Shown here: piece after piece, positions 43,853 through 52,475 of the stretch
Layout of the letters: every line of letters begins with the position of its first letter
How positions within the stretch are numbered: position 1 is the stretch's first letter
NCBI RefSeq assembly: GCF_003634555.1
Contig: NZ_RBKS01000001.1
Location: forward strand, 3,844,001-3,908,000
Direction of reading: 5' to 3'
From: Frondihabitans australicus
GTDB taxonomy: Bacteria > Actinomycetota > Actinomycetes > Actinomycetales > Microbacteriaceae
Length of the DNA: 64,000 nt
Notes under the pieces: generated by a model
Databases searched by the model: none
Seen by the model: the letters and a program-made list of their open reading frames with translations, nothing else
What the model was told of the DNA's origin: nothing
Translations under genes and position numbers: made by a program

Positions 43853-46800
43853 TCACGCCCGCTCGAGGTCGAAGCCTCGGGCGAGATGCGCGGCCTCGGT
43901 GCGGTTGGCCACACCGAGCTTGGCGAGGATGTTGCCGACGTGGACGGCGACCGTCCTGTCGCTGATGAAGAGGGCCTGGCCGATGGACCGGTTCGTGGCT
44001 CCGGCCGCGACGAGGCGCAGCACCTGCACCTCGCGACGGGTGAGGCCGCCGGGGTGCTCGTCTCCGGGGCCGGCGGACTGCGCGGCGGTGCCGTGAGGCG
44101 CGGCCTCGGGCGCCGCGACCGGCGCGGAGGTCGTCGGCGAGGGCACTGCCGCCGGCGCGGCGAGCGACGGGGCCGAGCCCTCGGGCATGAGCAGGATCGA
44201 CGCGCGGCGAGCCACGGCGTCGACGAGCGCGGCCAGAGGGGCCGCCCCGAGATCGACGGCCCGCCGCCGCGCGTCGAGCAGCGTGTCTCGGGCCCGCTGC
44301 GTGTAGAGCTCGTGCACTTCGCAGGCTCCGGCGCGGGCGAGCGCGTAGGCCTCGTCGAACGGCCGCCCGAGATCCCGCTCCAGCGCGGCCAGGGCGTGCC
44401 AGGCCTCGGACGTGTCGCGCCCCCGAGCCCGGTCGGACTCGGCGTCGCACGCGGCCGAGGCCGCCGCCGCCAGGGGTGTGCGCAGGGATCCTGCGACCCG
44501 GCGGGCCTTGTCGTGCAGCTCGCGCGCGGCCGCGCTGCCCCGGGCGTCCGTGACCGTCGCCGACCGCCCCGAGTGCTGGAGTGCGTCGGCGCTGGCGCGC
44601 AGGGCGATGCGGCAGGCGTCGAGCACGAGCAGCTGGTCCTCCTGCTCGTCGAGGTCGTCGAGGGTCTCGCCGATGATGCGGATCGCGTCGGCCGGCCGTT
44701 CGGTCCACGCGGCGATCTCGGCGTCGACGAACGCCAGCTCGAAGGCGTAGGGGCTGTCGCCGATCCGCGGACGCGCCTCGTCGAGGATCGCCGACGCGGA
44801 CTGCCAGTCGCCCCGCAGCGCCGCCACCTGGGCGAGCTGCGTCGCGAGGAACAGCGCGGCGGGCGAGCCGCCGGCGCCCTCGATGCCGGTGGTGGCCACC
44901 TGCCGGGCCTCCTCCCAGCGGCCGGCCGCGACCAGGGCGGTGCAGTAGTTGCTCACGATGGTGGAGGCGGCGCTCGTCACCGGCCCGTACAGCCGGCACA
45001 CCTCGATCGCCTCGTCGGAGACCCGCAGCACGTCGCTCGGCCTGCCCGCGACGCCGGTCGCGAAGGCGAGATTGCCGTAGCAGCGGATCACGAGCTCGAG
45101 GTCGCCGCGGCGACGGACCTCGGGCAGCAGCGCACGAAGATCGTCGACGGCCGCGGCCGCCTCGCCGAGCTGCGCGCGACAGGCCGCCCTCGTGATGCCC
45201 GCGTGCAGGGCCACGACGTCGTCCCCGGCCTCGGCGATGGCGCGGTCGGCGGTGGTCGCGGCCGCCCGCGCCTCGCCGAGCGTCATCTCGGTCTGAGCGA
45301 GGCTGGCCAGGATCGCGGAATGCCGCTCGCGGTCGGTGTCGCCCGACGTCAGCGACTCCGCCACTCGCAGCATCCCGAGGGCGTCGCGCAGGCGGCCCGA
45401 CGCGGCCATGACCCGCGCGTGCGAGTGCTCCAGCCGGGCGCGTTCGACCGGAACGAGCGCGCGCGCCCTCGCCTCCGCGGCCAGGGCGCGCGCGCGGTCG
45501 AGTCGACCCGCCCAGCGATTGGCGTCGATGGCCTCGAGGAAGACCGTGGTGAGGTCGACGTCGGCGGCGGCCGATGCTGATCCTGCCCCGCCGCCGGCCA
45601 GCGACCAGAGCCGGAGCACGGCGTCGTAATTCTCGCAGGCGTCCGCGAACGCCAGGACGTCGACCGCGTGGCGCGCACCCCTGAGGGCGGCCGCGACCGC
45701 CTCAGCGGTGCGCCCGCAGGCGAGGAGGTGCTCGGCGAGCTCGACCCCGCGCTCCGGCGACTCGGCGGCGCCCGAGCGGAGCAGAGCGTCCGCGGCCCGC
45801 GCGTGGGCGAGCGCCCGTTCGCTCGGCAGGATGTCGTCGTCGACGGCTTCGCCGACGAGGGCGTGCCGGAACGCCACGGAGCTCCGGTCGGTGACGAGCA
45901 GACCCTCGTCGACGAGGGCCGCGGCGACGCTCGTGAGCGCGTCGAGGTCGACGCCGAGGGCGTCGGCCAGCAGCCGGGCGTCGGAGCGGTCGCCCAGGAC
46001 CCTCAGCTGGATCAGGAGGTCGCGGGCTCCTGACGCCTGCCGCCCCACCGCGCCGAGCAGGAGGTCGCCGATCTCGCGGGGTAGACGGTCGGGGTGCGGC
46101 TGATGGGCCAGGAGCTGCGCGTAGAACGGGTTGCCGTCGGCCAGATCGACCACGCGCGCCGCCAGGTCGTCGGCGATTCGCGGCGCCTCGCGCTCGACGA
46201 TCGCCCGGGTGCCCGCGTCGCTGAGCGGACCGAGGGGGACGTCGACCGTGCGCGGCAGCCGGCGCAGCTCGGTGAGGACCCTCCGCGACTGCGACGAGCG
46301 CCCGCCGCCGGTCGAGCGCGCGGTGACGAGCAGCGACACCGGATGCGTGTCGATCAGCCGGGCCGCGAACGACAGGGCGTCGAGGGTCGCCGGGTCGGCC
46401 CAGTGGGCGTCCTCCACGACGACGAGGAGGGGCGCGGTCTCCGATGCGGCGCTCATGAGCTCGACGATCGCCGCGAGCACCCTCGTCGTCGCCAGCGGAC
46501 CGGTGTCGGTGGTCGGCGCCGAGCCGTCGGCCAGGGGGCGAAGGCTGGACCACACCTCGTCGGTCACGCTGTCGGGCAGATCGGGTCGTCGCGCCAGCAG
46601 CTGGGCGAGGATCCCCAGGATCGGGCCGAACGCCACCCGCGAGCTCGAGACGGGGGCGCACCACCCGGTCACGGCCACACCGCCGCGACGCTCGAACTCG
46701 GCGGCGAACTCCGCCGCGAGACGGCTCTTGCCGGCCCCCGGCTCGCCCGTGACGATGGCGACCGTCGCGTCGCCCGACCCGCCCGAGCGCACGAGGGAGA

Positions 46801-46855
46801 GGAGCTGAGACATCTCGGCCTCACGCTCGATGAGAGTGCCCGCGCCCGGCGGCAT
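43853..46855 (-). CDS. LAL-type LuxR regulator with N-terminal ATPase
   Basis: A 1000-residue regulator of the large ATP-binding LuxR (LAL/MalT-like) type. Walker A is [11 protein letters not shown] near residue 50, Walker B is [14 protein letters not shown] long TPR-like helical middle region follows, then an Ala/Pro linker and the C-terminal LuxR helix-turn-helix ([45 protein letters not shown]). Start [12 protein letters not shown] was chosen because TACACT lies 7 nt before it. These proteins are activated by a small ligand and ATP, often controlling carbon or antibiotic genes; the target here is unknown. Repeated CGGAGGG motifs lie upstream. Confidence 0.92.
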   Translation of the reverse strand: MPPGAGTLIEREAEMSQLLSLVRSGGSGDATVAIVTGEPGAGKSRLAAEFAAEFERRGGVAVTGWCAPVSSSRVAFGPILGILAQLLARRPDLPDSVTDEVWSSLRPLADGSAPTTDTGPLATTRVLAAIVELMSAASETAPLLVVVEDAHWADPATLDALSFAARLIDTHPVSLLVTARSTGGGRSSQSRRVLTELRRLPRTVDVPLGPLSDAGTRAIVEREAPRIADDLAARVVDLADGNPFYAQLLAHQPHPDRLPREIGDLLLGAVGRQASGARDLLIQLRVLGDRSDARLLADALGVDLDALTSVAAALVDEGLLVTDRSSVAFRHALVGEAVDDDILPSERALAHARAADALLRSGAAESPERGVELAEHLLACGRTAEAVAAALRGARHAVDVLAFADACENYDAVLRLWSLAGGGAGSASAAADVDLTTVFLEAIDANRWAGRLDRARALAAEARARALVPVERARLEHSHARVMAASGRLRDALGMLRVAESLTSGDTDRERHSAILASLAQTEMTLGEARAAATTADRAIAEAGDDVVALHAGITRAACRAQLGEAAAAVDDLRALLPEVRRRGDLELVIRCYGNLAFATGVAGRPSDVLRVSDEAIEVCRLYGPVTSAASTIVSNYCTALVAAGRWEEARQVATTGIEGAGGSPAALFLATQLAQVAALRGDWQSASAILDEARPRIGDSPYAFELAFVDAEIAAWTERPADAIRIIGETLDDLDEQEDQLLVLDACRIALRASADALQHSGRSATVTDARGSAAARELHDKARRVAGSLRTPLAAAASAACDAESDRARGRDTSEAWHALAALERDLGRPFDEAYALARAGACEVHELYTQRARDTLLDARRRAVDLGAAPLAALVDAVARRASILLMPEGSAPSLAAPAAVPSPTTSAPVAAPEAAPHGTAAQSAGPGDEHPGGLTRREVQVLRLVAAGATNRSIGQALFISDRTVAVHVGNILAKLGVANRTEAAHLARGFDLERA

Positions 46856-46887
46856 GCTCCAGAGTGTAGAAGCGGGCCAGGCTCCGC

Positions 46888-47031
46888 GGGAGACCCTCCG
46901 CACGGTTCGGGTTCGTTCGGAGGGCCTCCCGGGTGCACCTGGGGCGCGGTCGGCCGTGATGTCGGGTGCCGGTCGGCCGGTCATGGTGCGATCTCTTCCA
47001 CGCCCGAGAGCATGGCGGAGGGGCCCTCCGC
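46888..47031 (-). promoter_or_regulatory. Repeated CGGAGGG motifs upstream of the LAL regulator
   Basis: GGGAGACCCTCCG (46888-46900) and CGGAGGGCCTCCC (46918-46930) form a 13-bp hairpin with one mismatch. A second palindrome, GCGGAGGG-G-CCCTCCGC, lies at 47015-47031. CGGAGGG half-sites occur four times in 145 bp, in the only non-coding region (46856-47089) between the regulator and the alanine dehydrogenase gene. No ORF is seen in this gap. Confidence 0.5.
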
Positions 47032-47089
47032 GGGCCATAAGCAGTTGTGCGTATCTTGCGCGCCGCGCGCGAGCGCAGGAGCGCCGCGG

Positions 47090-48202
47090 CTAGCCGAGGA
47101 AGCTCGACGCCTCCGCGTACGCGATGTCGGGGAACGCCTCGGCCGTGCCCGCGTGCGTGAGATGACCCGCGACGCTCGAGACGGCCGGCAGCAGCGCCGG
47201 GTTCGCGGCGACGGCCGCCTTCCAGCCGTGCGAGGCGATCTGCACCACGTAGGGCAGCGTCGCGTTCGTCAGGGCGCTGGTCGACGTCGAGGCGAAGCCG
47301 CCCGGCATGTTCGCGACGCAGTAGAACGTCGAGTTCTCGACCCGGTAGGTGGGGTCGTCGTGGGTGGTCGGGTGCGAGTCCTCGAAGCAGCCGCCCTGGT
47401 CGATGGCGATGTCGACGAGCACCGAGCCCGGCTTCATGCGGCTCACGAGGTCGTGCGAGACGAGCTTCGGCGCCTTCTTGCCGGGCAGCAGCACCGCGCC
47501 GATCACGAGGTCGGCCTCGAGCACGCTCCGCTCGATCTCGAACGCGTTCGAGACGACGGTGGTGACCTTGCCGGCGTAGACCTCGTCGATGTGGCGGAGA
47601 CGGGGAATGGAGAGGTCGAGGATCGTGACGTCGGCTCCTGCCGCGTAGGCCTGCCCGAGAGCGTTCGCCCCGGCCTGACCCGCCCCGATGATCGTCACCT
47701 TCGCCGGCCGCACCCCGGGCACGCCGCCCAGCAGCACGCCGCGGCCGCCATGGGCACCCATCAGGTGGTAGCTGCCGACCATGACCGACATGCGGCCGGC
47801 GACCTCGCTCATCGGGGCGAGCAGCGGCAGCGTGCCGTCGGGCAGTTGCACTGTCTCGTAGGCGATCGACGTGGTGCCGGAGGCGACGAGCGCCTCGGTG
47901 AGGGCGCGGTCGGCGGCGATGTGCAGGTAGGTGAAGAGCAGCAGGTCGGGGCGGAGATAGTGGTATTCGCTCGCGATCGGCTCTTTCACCTTGACGACCA
48001 TCTCGGCGGCCCAGGCAGAGTCGACGTCGACCATCTCGGCCCCGGCGGCGACGTAGTCGGCGTCGGGGAACGCCGCGCCCTCGCCGGCGCCGTGCTGGAT
48101 GCGCACGGTGTGCCCGCGGCCGACCAGCTCGAAGACGCCCGACGGGGTCAGGCCGACGCGGTTCTCGTGGTTCTTGGTCTCAGTGGGGACGCCGATGATC
48201 AT
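47090..48202 (-). CDS. ald: Alanine dehydrogenase
   Basis: A 370-residue NAD enzyme that turns L-alanine into pyruvate and ammonia. MIIGVPTETKNHENRVGLTP is the classic N-terminus; YLHIAADRALTE, AYETVQ and GAHGGRGVLLGGVPGV (with GAGQAGANA for NAD) follow, as does the C-terminal KPGSVLVDIAIDQGG. The divergent Lrp regulator and the 17-bp repeat in between resemble the ald/aldR pair of mycobacteria. Start at 48202 follows the family; ATG 48211 is an alternative, and neither has a good ribosome site. Role: use of alanine, or NADH recycling at low oxygen. Confidence 0.93.
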   Translation of the reverse strand: MIIGVPTETKNHENRVGLTPSGVFELVGRGHTVRIQHGAGEGAAFPDADYVAAGAEMVDVDSAWAAEMVVKVKEPIASEYHYLRPDLLLFTYLHIAADRALTEALVASGTTSIAYETVQLPDGTLPLLAPMSEVAGRMSVMVGSYHLMGAHGGRGVLLGGVPGVRPAKVTIIGAGQAGANALGQAYAAGADVTILDLSIPRLRHIDEVYAGKVTTVVSNAFEIERSVLEADLVIGAVLLPGKKAPKLVSHDLVSRMKPGSVLVDIAIDQGGCFEDSHPTTHDDPTYRVENSTFYCVANMPGGFASTSTSALTNATLPYVVQIASHGWKAAVAANPALLPAVSSVAGHLTHAGTAEAFPDIAYAEASSFLG

Positions 48203-48242
48203 GCGGCCCATGCTGGCGCGGATTTGTTTCAGGTGCATGTCT

Positions 48243-48259
48243 GACGAAGACAATTCGTC
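48243..48259. promoter_or_regulatory. Lrp-type operator between ald and its regulator
   Basis: GACGAA-GACAA-TTCGTC is a perfect 17-bp inverted repeat in the divergent intergenic region. A similar looser sequence follows (GGGCGAAAGTCGA). Lrp/AsnC proteins bind repeated sites of this size. Binding by the adjacent Lrp protein is inferred. Confidence 0.6.
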
Positions 48260-48366
48260 TGTCGGGCGAAAGTCGATAGATTGTGCGGCAGGATCGGGCG
48301 CATCGCCCGCATCGACGAATGACGTTCGGCCCCTTCCGGCCGGGCGGCGGAGCCCCGGGAGTGACG

Positions 48367-48909
48367 ATGGTGGAACGTGTGTCGGATCCTGCGCTCGACC
48401 GGATCGACGAGCACATCGTCTGGGAGCTCACGCGCGACGCCCGGCTGAGCAACAAGGAGCTCGCCGACCGGGTCGGCGTCGCCCCCTCGACCTGCCTCGT
48501 GCGGGTGCGGGCGCTGCAGGAGGCCGGCGTGATCCGGTCGTTCCACGCCCACCCCGACTGGGGCGCGCTCGGGCTCTCGGTCGAGGCGATCGTCGCCGTG
48601 CGGCTGCGCGCCCAGGCGCGCGGCGAGATCGAGACGTTCGCGCAGCGGGTGATCGAGCTGCCGAACGTGCTCAACGTGTTCTTCCTCGGCGGGGCCGACG
48701 ACTTCTTCATCCACGTCGCGTGCGCGTCGACGGCGCAGCTGCGGGACTTCGTGGCGCAGCAGCTGTCGATGGACACCTCGGTCGCCATGACCCAGACGAA
48801 CATCGTCTTCGACCACCTGTCCGGCGTCGAGCACATGGGGCGCGGCACCGGTTGGGCCGCCGCGCGCGGGGAGTCGCCCGCTCGGCCGGGGCTCGCGCCC
48901 CGCCGATAA
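48367..48909 (+). CDS. Lrp/AsnC-family regulator (AldR-like)
   Basis: A 180-residue regulator. Residues about 8-60 form the Lrp helix-turn-helix (LDRIDEHIVWELTRDARLSNKELADRVGVAPSTCLVRVRALQ); the C-terminal RAM-like domain ends near DFFIHVACAST. About 25 residues extend beyond the usual end. GGGAG lies 6 nt before ATG 48367. It is divergent from ald, so activation of ald by alanine is the likely role. It can also repress itself. Confidence 0.9.
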   Translation: MVERVSDPALDRIDEHIVWELTRDARLSNKELADRVGVAPSTCLVRVRALQEAGVIRSFHAHPDWGALGLSVEAIVAVRLRAQARGEIETFAQRVIELPNVLNVFFLGGADDFFIHVACASTAQLRDFVAQQLSMDTSVAMTQTNIVFDHLSGVEHMGRGTGWAAARGESPARPGLAPRR

Positions 48910-48928
48910 TCGTTGATCCCCGTCGGAC

Positions 48929-48947
48929 CCAGAATGTGCCATTCTGG
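48929..48947. promoter_or_regulatory. 19-bp perfect inverted repeat
   Basis: CCAGAAT-GTGCC-ATTCTGG lies 20 nt after the Lrp gene stop. It may be part of the transcript end or an operator for the downstream unit. Sequence alone does not decide. Confidence 0.4.
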
Positions 48948-49000
48948 ATTCGAGCAGAGCTTCGGCTGTCGCCTCCACGACACTCGCCATCCATGACGAA

Positions 49001-49032
49001 GCCCCGGGTCCGTGAGAACGGAATACCGGGGC
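49001..49032 (+). terminator. Hairpin terminator before the Abi-like gene
   Basis: GCCCCGG (49001-49007) pairs with CCGGGGC (49026-49032), with an inner stem TCCGT-GAGA-ACGGA. It probably ends the Lrp transcript, leaving the Abi-like gene at 49111 separate. Confidence 0.65.
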
Positions 49033-49110
49033 CTCTCGACAGTGATCGGGGAACGTGATTCAGCGGTCCGTCCGACCTTGCCCGCCCAGTCTATCGGAGA
49101 GGCGACCCTG

Positions 49111-49788
49111 ATGAGCGGCGCGTGGTTCGACGCGTGGGTGAGCGGGCCACGATTCGCACGTTACCTCGAGGCTGCGAACGGCGACCGACACCGCGCGCGC
49201 CGTCTCTATGACTGGAACACCGAGCTGTCATCTGCCTTCCTGCACGATTTCGCGCACCTCGAGGTCGGCCTGCGCAATTCCTTCGACCGGGCCCTCACTC
49301 GAGGCGCCGTGGCCGACGACGACCACTGGACTCGACCTTCGAGTCTCGTGCGACTCTTTCCGTCTGCGGTCTCATCGCGGTCCGGGAGGAGTCCGCAGCG
49401 TGATCCTCAGGCTGTGACGCGCCGGAAGGTCGAGGAGGCGGCACTCCGGGCGGGGCGAGGCGACCGGGTCGCCCTGCCGGGGCGCGTCGTCGCCGAACTG
49501 AGCTTCGGCTTCTGGACGCAGCTCACGAGCGACCGCCACGAGAAGTCCCTGTGGGTGCCCTACCTTCACCGTGCGTACCCCGCCGGCACGAGTCGGCACG
49601 CCGTCCGCGATGCTCTCGAGGAGCTTCGGGTCGTGCGCAATCGCATCGCCCATCATGAGCATCTCCTCCGGGGCGGCGAACTGCATCGGCGACGCCTTCT
49701 CGACCAGGTCCGCCGGCTCTCCGAAGGAGCTGCAGTCGATCTGGTCGAACGGAGTCGCGTAGCGGAGATCCTGACGCGACGACCATGA
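49111..49788 (+). CDS. Abi-like (Abi_2/AbiD-AbiF) HEPN-domain protein
   Basis: A 225-residue protein of the Abi_2 family. GPRFARYLEAANGDRHRARRLYDWNTELSSAFL is the N-terminal signature, LSFGFWTQLTS and the C-terminal RNRIAHHEHLL complete it. RNRIAHH is the Rx4-6H HEPN motif of RNases that act in abortive infection: the protein would cut RNA and stop growth when phage infects. GGAGAGG lies 9 nt before ATG. It is a lone gene between a hairpin and an esterase; no antitoxin is seen next to it. Single-gene Abi systems of this kind are known, but a non-defence role cannot be excluded. Confidence 0.88.
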   Translation: MSGAWFDAWVSGPRFARYLEAANGDRHRARRLYDWNTELSSAFLHDFAHLEVGLRNSFDRALTRGAVADDDHWTRPSSLVRLFPSAVSSRSGRSPQRDPQAVTRRKVEEAALRAGRGDRVALPGRVVAELSFGFWTQLTSDRHEKSLWVPYLHRAYPAGTSRHAVRDALEELRVVRNRIAHHEHLLRGGELHRRRLLDQVRRLSEGAAVDLVERSRVAEILTRRP

Positions 49789-49823
49789 TGGGCGGGTGCC
49801 GCGACCGCCGATAGGATCGGCGC

Positions 49824-50786
49824 ATGTTCGTCGACGAGCCCGAAGCAGTCCTCCGTCAGTACCAGAGCAGCCAGCAGGATCCGTCCGACTTCGACGAGTT
49901 CTGGGCCGAGACCCTGCGCGACACGAGGCAGCACGACCTCGACGTGCGCCTGTCGCCGGTCGACACGGGGCTCGCCACCGTCGACGTCTACGACGTGACC
50001 TTTGCCGGCTACCGCGGCCAGCCCGTCAAGGCCTGGCTGCGCGTGCCCCGAGGCGCGACCGGGCCGTTGCCGGCGATCGTGCAGTTCCAGGGTTACGGCG
50101 GCGGTCGCGCACGGGCCATCGACGACCTCCTGTGGGCCAGCGCCGGCTACGCGCACCTGCTCATGGACACCCGCGGGCAGGGCTCCGCCTGGGGTGGGGG
50201 AGACACCGAAGACCCGTCAGGATCGGGGCCCGCCGCCCCCGGCTTCATGACGCGGGGCATCGACAGCCGCGAGACGTACTACTACCGGCGCGTCTACACC
50301 GACGCCGTGCGCGCCGTCGAGGCCGCGCGATCGCTCGACGTCGTCGACGCCTCGCGGGTCGTCGCGCTCGGCGGCAGCCAGGGTGGCGGCATCACTCTGG
50401 CCGTCGCCGGCCTCGTGCCCGACCTGCGCGCGGCGTTCCCGCGTGTGCCGTTCCTCTGCGACTTCCCGCGCGCCACGGTCATCACCGACCGCGACCCGTA
50501 CCGCGAGATCGGCCGCTACCTCGCCGTGCATCGCGACGCGACCGCACGGGTGCACGACGTGCTCGCCTACTTCGACGGCGTCAACTTCGCGCGCCGCGCG
50601 GCAGCACCAGCCTGGTTCACCACCGCCCTCATGGACGGCACCTGCCCGCCGTCGACCGTCTTCGGCGCCTTCAACGCGTACGCCGGGCCCAAGGAGATCA
50701 CCGTGTGGCCGTACAACGACCACGAGGGCGGGCAGACGTACGACGACGAGGCGGTGCTGCGGCTCCTGCCGTCCGTCGTCGGCTGA
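49824..50786 (+). CDS. CE7-family acetyl xylan esterase / cephalosporin deacetylase
   Basis: A 320-residue alpha/beta hydrolase. RGQGSAWG is the CE7 RGQ motif, GGSQGGG holds the catalytic Ser and NDHEGGQ holds the HE motif near the C-terminus. Such enzymes remove acetyl groups from xylo-oligosaccharides in the cytoplasm. TAGGAT (49812-49817) lies 6 nt before ATG, giving a leaderless mRNA. No xylanase or xylose operon adjoins it. Hexameric assembly is usual for the family. Confidence 0.93.
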   Translation: MFVDEPEAVLRQYQSSQQDPSDFDEFWAETLRDTRQHDLDVRLSPVDTGLATVDVYDVTFAGYRGQPVKAWLRVPRGATGPLPAIVQFQGYGGGRARAIDDLLWASAGYAHLLMDTRGQGSAWGGGDTEDPSGSGPAAPGFMTRGIDSRETYYYRRVYTDAVRAVEAARSLDVVDASRVVALGGSQGGGITLAVAGLVPDLRAAFPRVPFLCDFPRATVITDRDPYREIGRYLAVHRDATARVHDVLAYFDGVNFARRAAAPAWFTTALMDGTCPPSTVFGAFNAYAGPKEITVWPYNDHEGGQTYDDEAVLRLLPSVVG

Positions 50787-50851
50787 TCGCGGCCGTAGCC
50801 GAACCCTTTCGGGGGATCGCCGGCGTGCGGCGCGGTGCGTACCGTGAGGGC

Positions 50852-51193
50852 ATGACGTCGACGGGAGAGCAGCTCGACGCGGTCGGCTCTCGGATCCTGC
50901 GCCGCGTCGGTGTGGCCGCAGTCGTCGCGGGCGCCCTGAGCCTGGTGGCCGCGCTGCTCACCGGCTGGCTGCTGCACGCGCTCTCCGTCACTCCCGTCAC
51001 CCCGCTCGTCGAGGCGGGCGGCTACGCGCTCAACGCCCTGCCGCTGTGCATCGTGGTGTCGATCGTGCTGGCGATCGTCGCGGGTGCCCGAGGGGGCAGG
51101 GGTCGGCGGCTCGGGCTGATCGCCGGACTGCTGACCCTCGCCACGATCCCGGCCGTGTGTCTCGTCTCGTCGATCCCCGCCGCCGGCAGCTGA
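50852..51193 (+). CDS. Hypothetical three-helix membrane protein
   Basis: A 113-residue protein with hydrophobic segments at about residues 22-45, 58-77 and 88-107 and a basic loop (GARGGRGRR) between the last two. TACCGT (50840-50845) lies exactly 6 nt before ATG. Codon use fits the host. It is not recognised. The loop-charge pattern puts the middle loop inside the cell. It follows the esterase by 65 nt. Confidence 0.65.
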   Translation: MTSTGEQLDAVGSRILRRVGVAAVVAGALSLVAALLTGWLLHALSVTPVTPLVEAGGYALNALPLCIVVSIVLAIVAGARGGRGRRLGLIAGLLTLATIPAVCLVSSIPAAGS

Positions 51194-51328
51194 CCGCCGT
51201 CGGCTGGTCGCCGACCGTCAGGCGCGGCGCCGGCGACGGGCACGGAGCACCGCGGCGACGATCCGCCACAGCGCGATCGCACGAACCCCGGCTGCCTCAT
51301 GCTCGATGGTAGGCGTGGAGTGACGTCT

Positions 51329-51366
51329 CACGCGAAGAGTGACGTCACGGCGTCACTCCTCGCGTG
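51329..51366. repeat. 38-bp inverted repeat upstream of the lipoprotein gene
   Basis: CACGCGAAGAGTGACG (51329-51344) pairs with CGTCACTCCTCGCGTG (51351-51366) with one mismatch. Related pieces (GTGACGTCTCACGCG, CGCCACTCCTCACGG, CTCACGCGTGAGGGG) surround it at 51319-51437. This cluster of short repeats fills the gap before ATG 51445 and could be a regulatory array. Confidence 0.55.
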
Positions 51367-51444
51367 AAGCGCCACTCCTCACGGCGCGACGGCTCTTTCG
51401 CGCGAGGGGCGGCCGCGTTAGCCTCACGCGTGAGGGGAGCGACC

Positions 51445-51942
51445 ATGGGGACTCGGCGCGCACGCATCACGACAGGGGCGACGGCCGCGATGGCCGCCTC
51501 CGCGCTGATCGCCATAACGGCGTGCACAGGATCGCCCACGCCGCACCCGTCACCCACCTCGACGCCGCACACCCTGCCGGCCTCCGCCTGGCCCGGCACG
51601 ACGACCTGTGACTCGAGCGGCGTCTCGGCGGTCGTCGAGGGGAGCTCGAAGCCCGTCTATCTCCTGGGTTGCGCCGGGGGCCTCGTGACGCACGGCACGC
51701 CCCGGAAGGTCACGATCCATCGCGGCCAGTGGATCTACCTGGCGGCGGGCTCCACCGGGCCCTTCACCGGAGGCATCACGTCGTCGCGCTCGACCGTCGC
51801 CCGGGTGTCGGGCAACGTGCTGCGAGGCGGTGTCACGGGCACCGCCGACATTCGCGCGCGGTCGGGCGTCGACTGCGACACGCGGACGGCGCCGACCGCG
51901 GCGAGCGCGTGCGTGCTCCTGCGCGTCGTCGTGACCGGCTGA
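51445..51942 (+). CDS. Hypothetical lipoprotein
   Basis: A 165-residue exported protein. A signal peptide with lipobox (LIAITAC) is followed by a Thr/Pro/Ser linker and a beta-rich domain with three Cys (TTCDSSGVS, LLGCAGG, CDTRT and a later SACVLL). The domain with VTIHRGQWIYLAAG and the VARVSGNVLRGGVTGTADI pattern looks like an Ig-like or pilus-type surface fold (a Big_2-like rhythm). GAGGGGAG precedes ATG. Not recognised at family level. It probably sits on the outer face of the membrane. Confidence 0.7.
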   Translation: MGTRRARITTGATAAMAASALIAITACTGSPTPHPSPTSTPHTLPASAWPGTTTCDSSGVSAVVEGSSKPVYLLGCAGGLVTHGTPRKVTIHRGQWIYLAAGSTGPFTGGITSSRSTVARVSGNVLRGGVTGTADIRARSGVDCDTRTAPTAASACVLLRVVVTG

Positions 51943-52005
51943 GCGACGCCGCCGCGCCCGCCCGCGCCCTACCGGCCGCCCCGCACCGCGCAGTACGCTC
52001 GACAC

Positions 52006-52296
52006 ATGTCGATGACCGTCCTGCTCGAGATCACCCTGAAGCCCGACGCCGAGGGCGCCGACGACATCATCCGCGAGACGCTGGCGCAGACCGCCGCGTT
52101 CGACGGCCAGGAGAGCCTCGAGGTGCTCGTCGACGACGACGACCCGAACAAGATCGTCGTCGTGGAGATCTGGGAGTCGACGGCGCATCACGCCGCGTAC
52201 GACGCGTGGCGCAAGACCCCTGAGGGCGCGTCGAAGCTCGGCACGATCACGGCCGAGCGAAACAAGCGCGTCTTCTCGCACACGATCGCCCTGTAA
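52006..52296 (+). CDS. Antibiotic-biosynthesis-monooxygenase-domain protein
   Basis: A 96-residue ferredoxin-like alpha+beta-barrel protein (ABM family). VLLEITLKPDAEGADDIIRETLAQT begins the fold, and VVVEIWESTAHHAAYDAWRKTPEG is the matching second half. TACGCT (51994-51999) lies 6 nt before ATG. ABM proteins include small monooxygenases and scavengers of aldehyde or quinone compounds. No substrate clue exists here. Confidence 0.85.
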   Translation: MSMTVLLEITLKPDAEGADDIIRETLAQTAAFDGQESLEVLVDDDDPNKIVVVEIWESTAHHAAYDAWRKTPEGASKLGTITAERNKRVFSHTIAL

Positions 52297-52318
52297 CCCG
52301 GCGACACGCCGGTCGCGC

Positions 52319-52339
52319 GGGGGCATCATGTCTGCCCCC
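52319..52339 (+). terminator. Short hairpin after the ABM-domain gene
   Basis: GGGGGCA (52319-52325) pairs with TGCCCCC (52333-52339) around a 7-nt loop. It lies 22 nt after the stop. No U-tract. Confidence 0.6.
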
Positions 52340-52353
52340 GTACTGGTGTCTTT

Positions 52354-52379
52354 TGTCGGACAACTGCCCGACATACAGT
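52354..52379 (+). promoter_or_regulatory. Operator and -10 box of the SGNH-GAF gene
   Basis: TGTCGG-ACAACTGC-CCGACA (52354-52373) is a perfect inverted repeat. It adjoins TACAGT (52374-52379), a -10-like hexamer. The leader of about 90 nt then contains two similar CAACC-rich repeats before GGAG and the ATG at 52476. Confidence 0.5.
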
Positions 52380-52475
52380 GGTGGCAACCAACCAGTCACC
52401 GCGGCCAGCTGTCTTATGGATCAGGTCAGCGTTCGACGCTGCGGTGACAACCGAACCAACCACTCGGAGAACACC

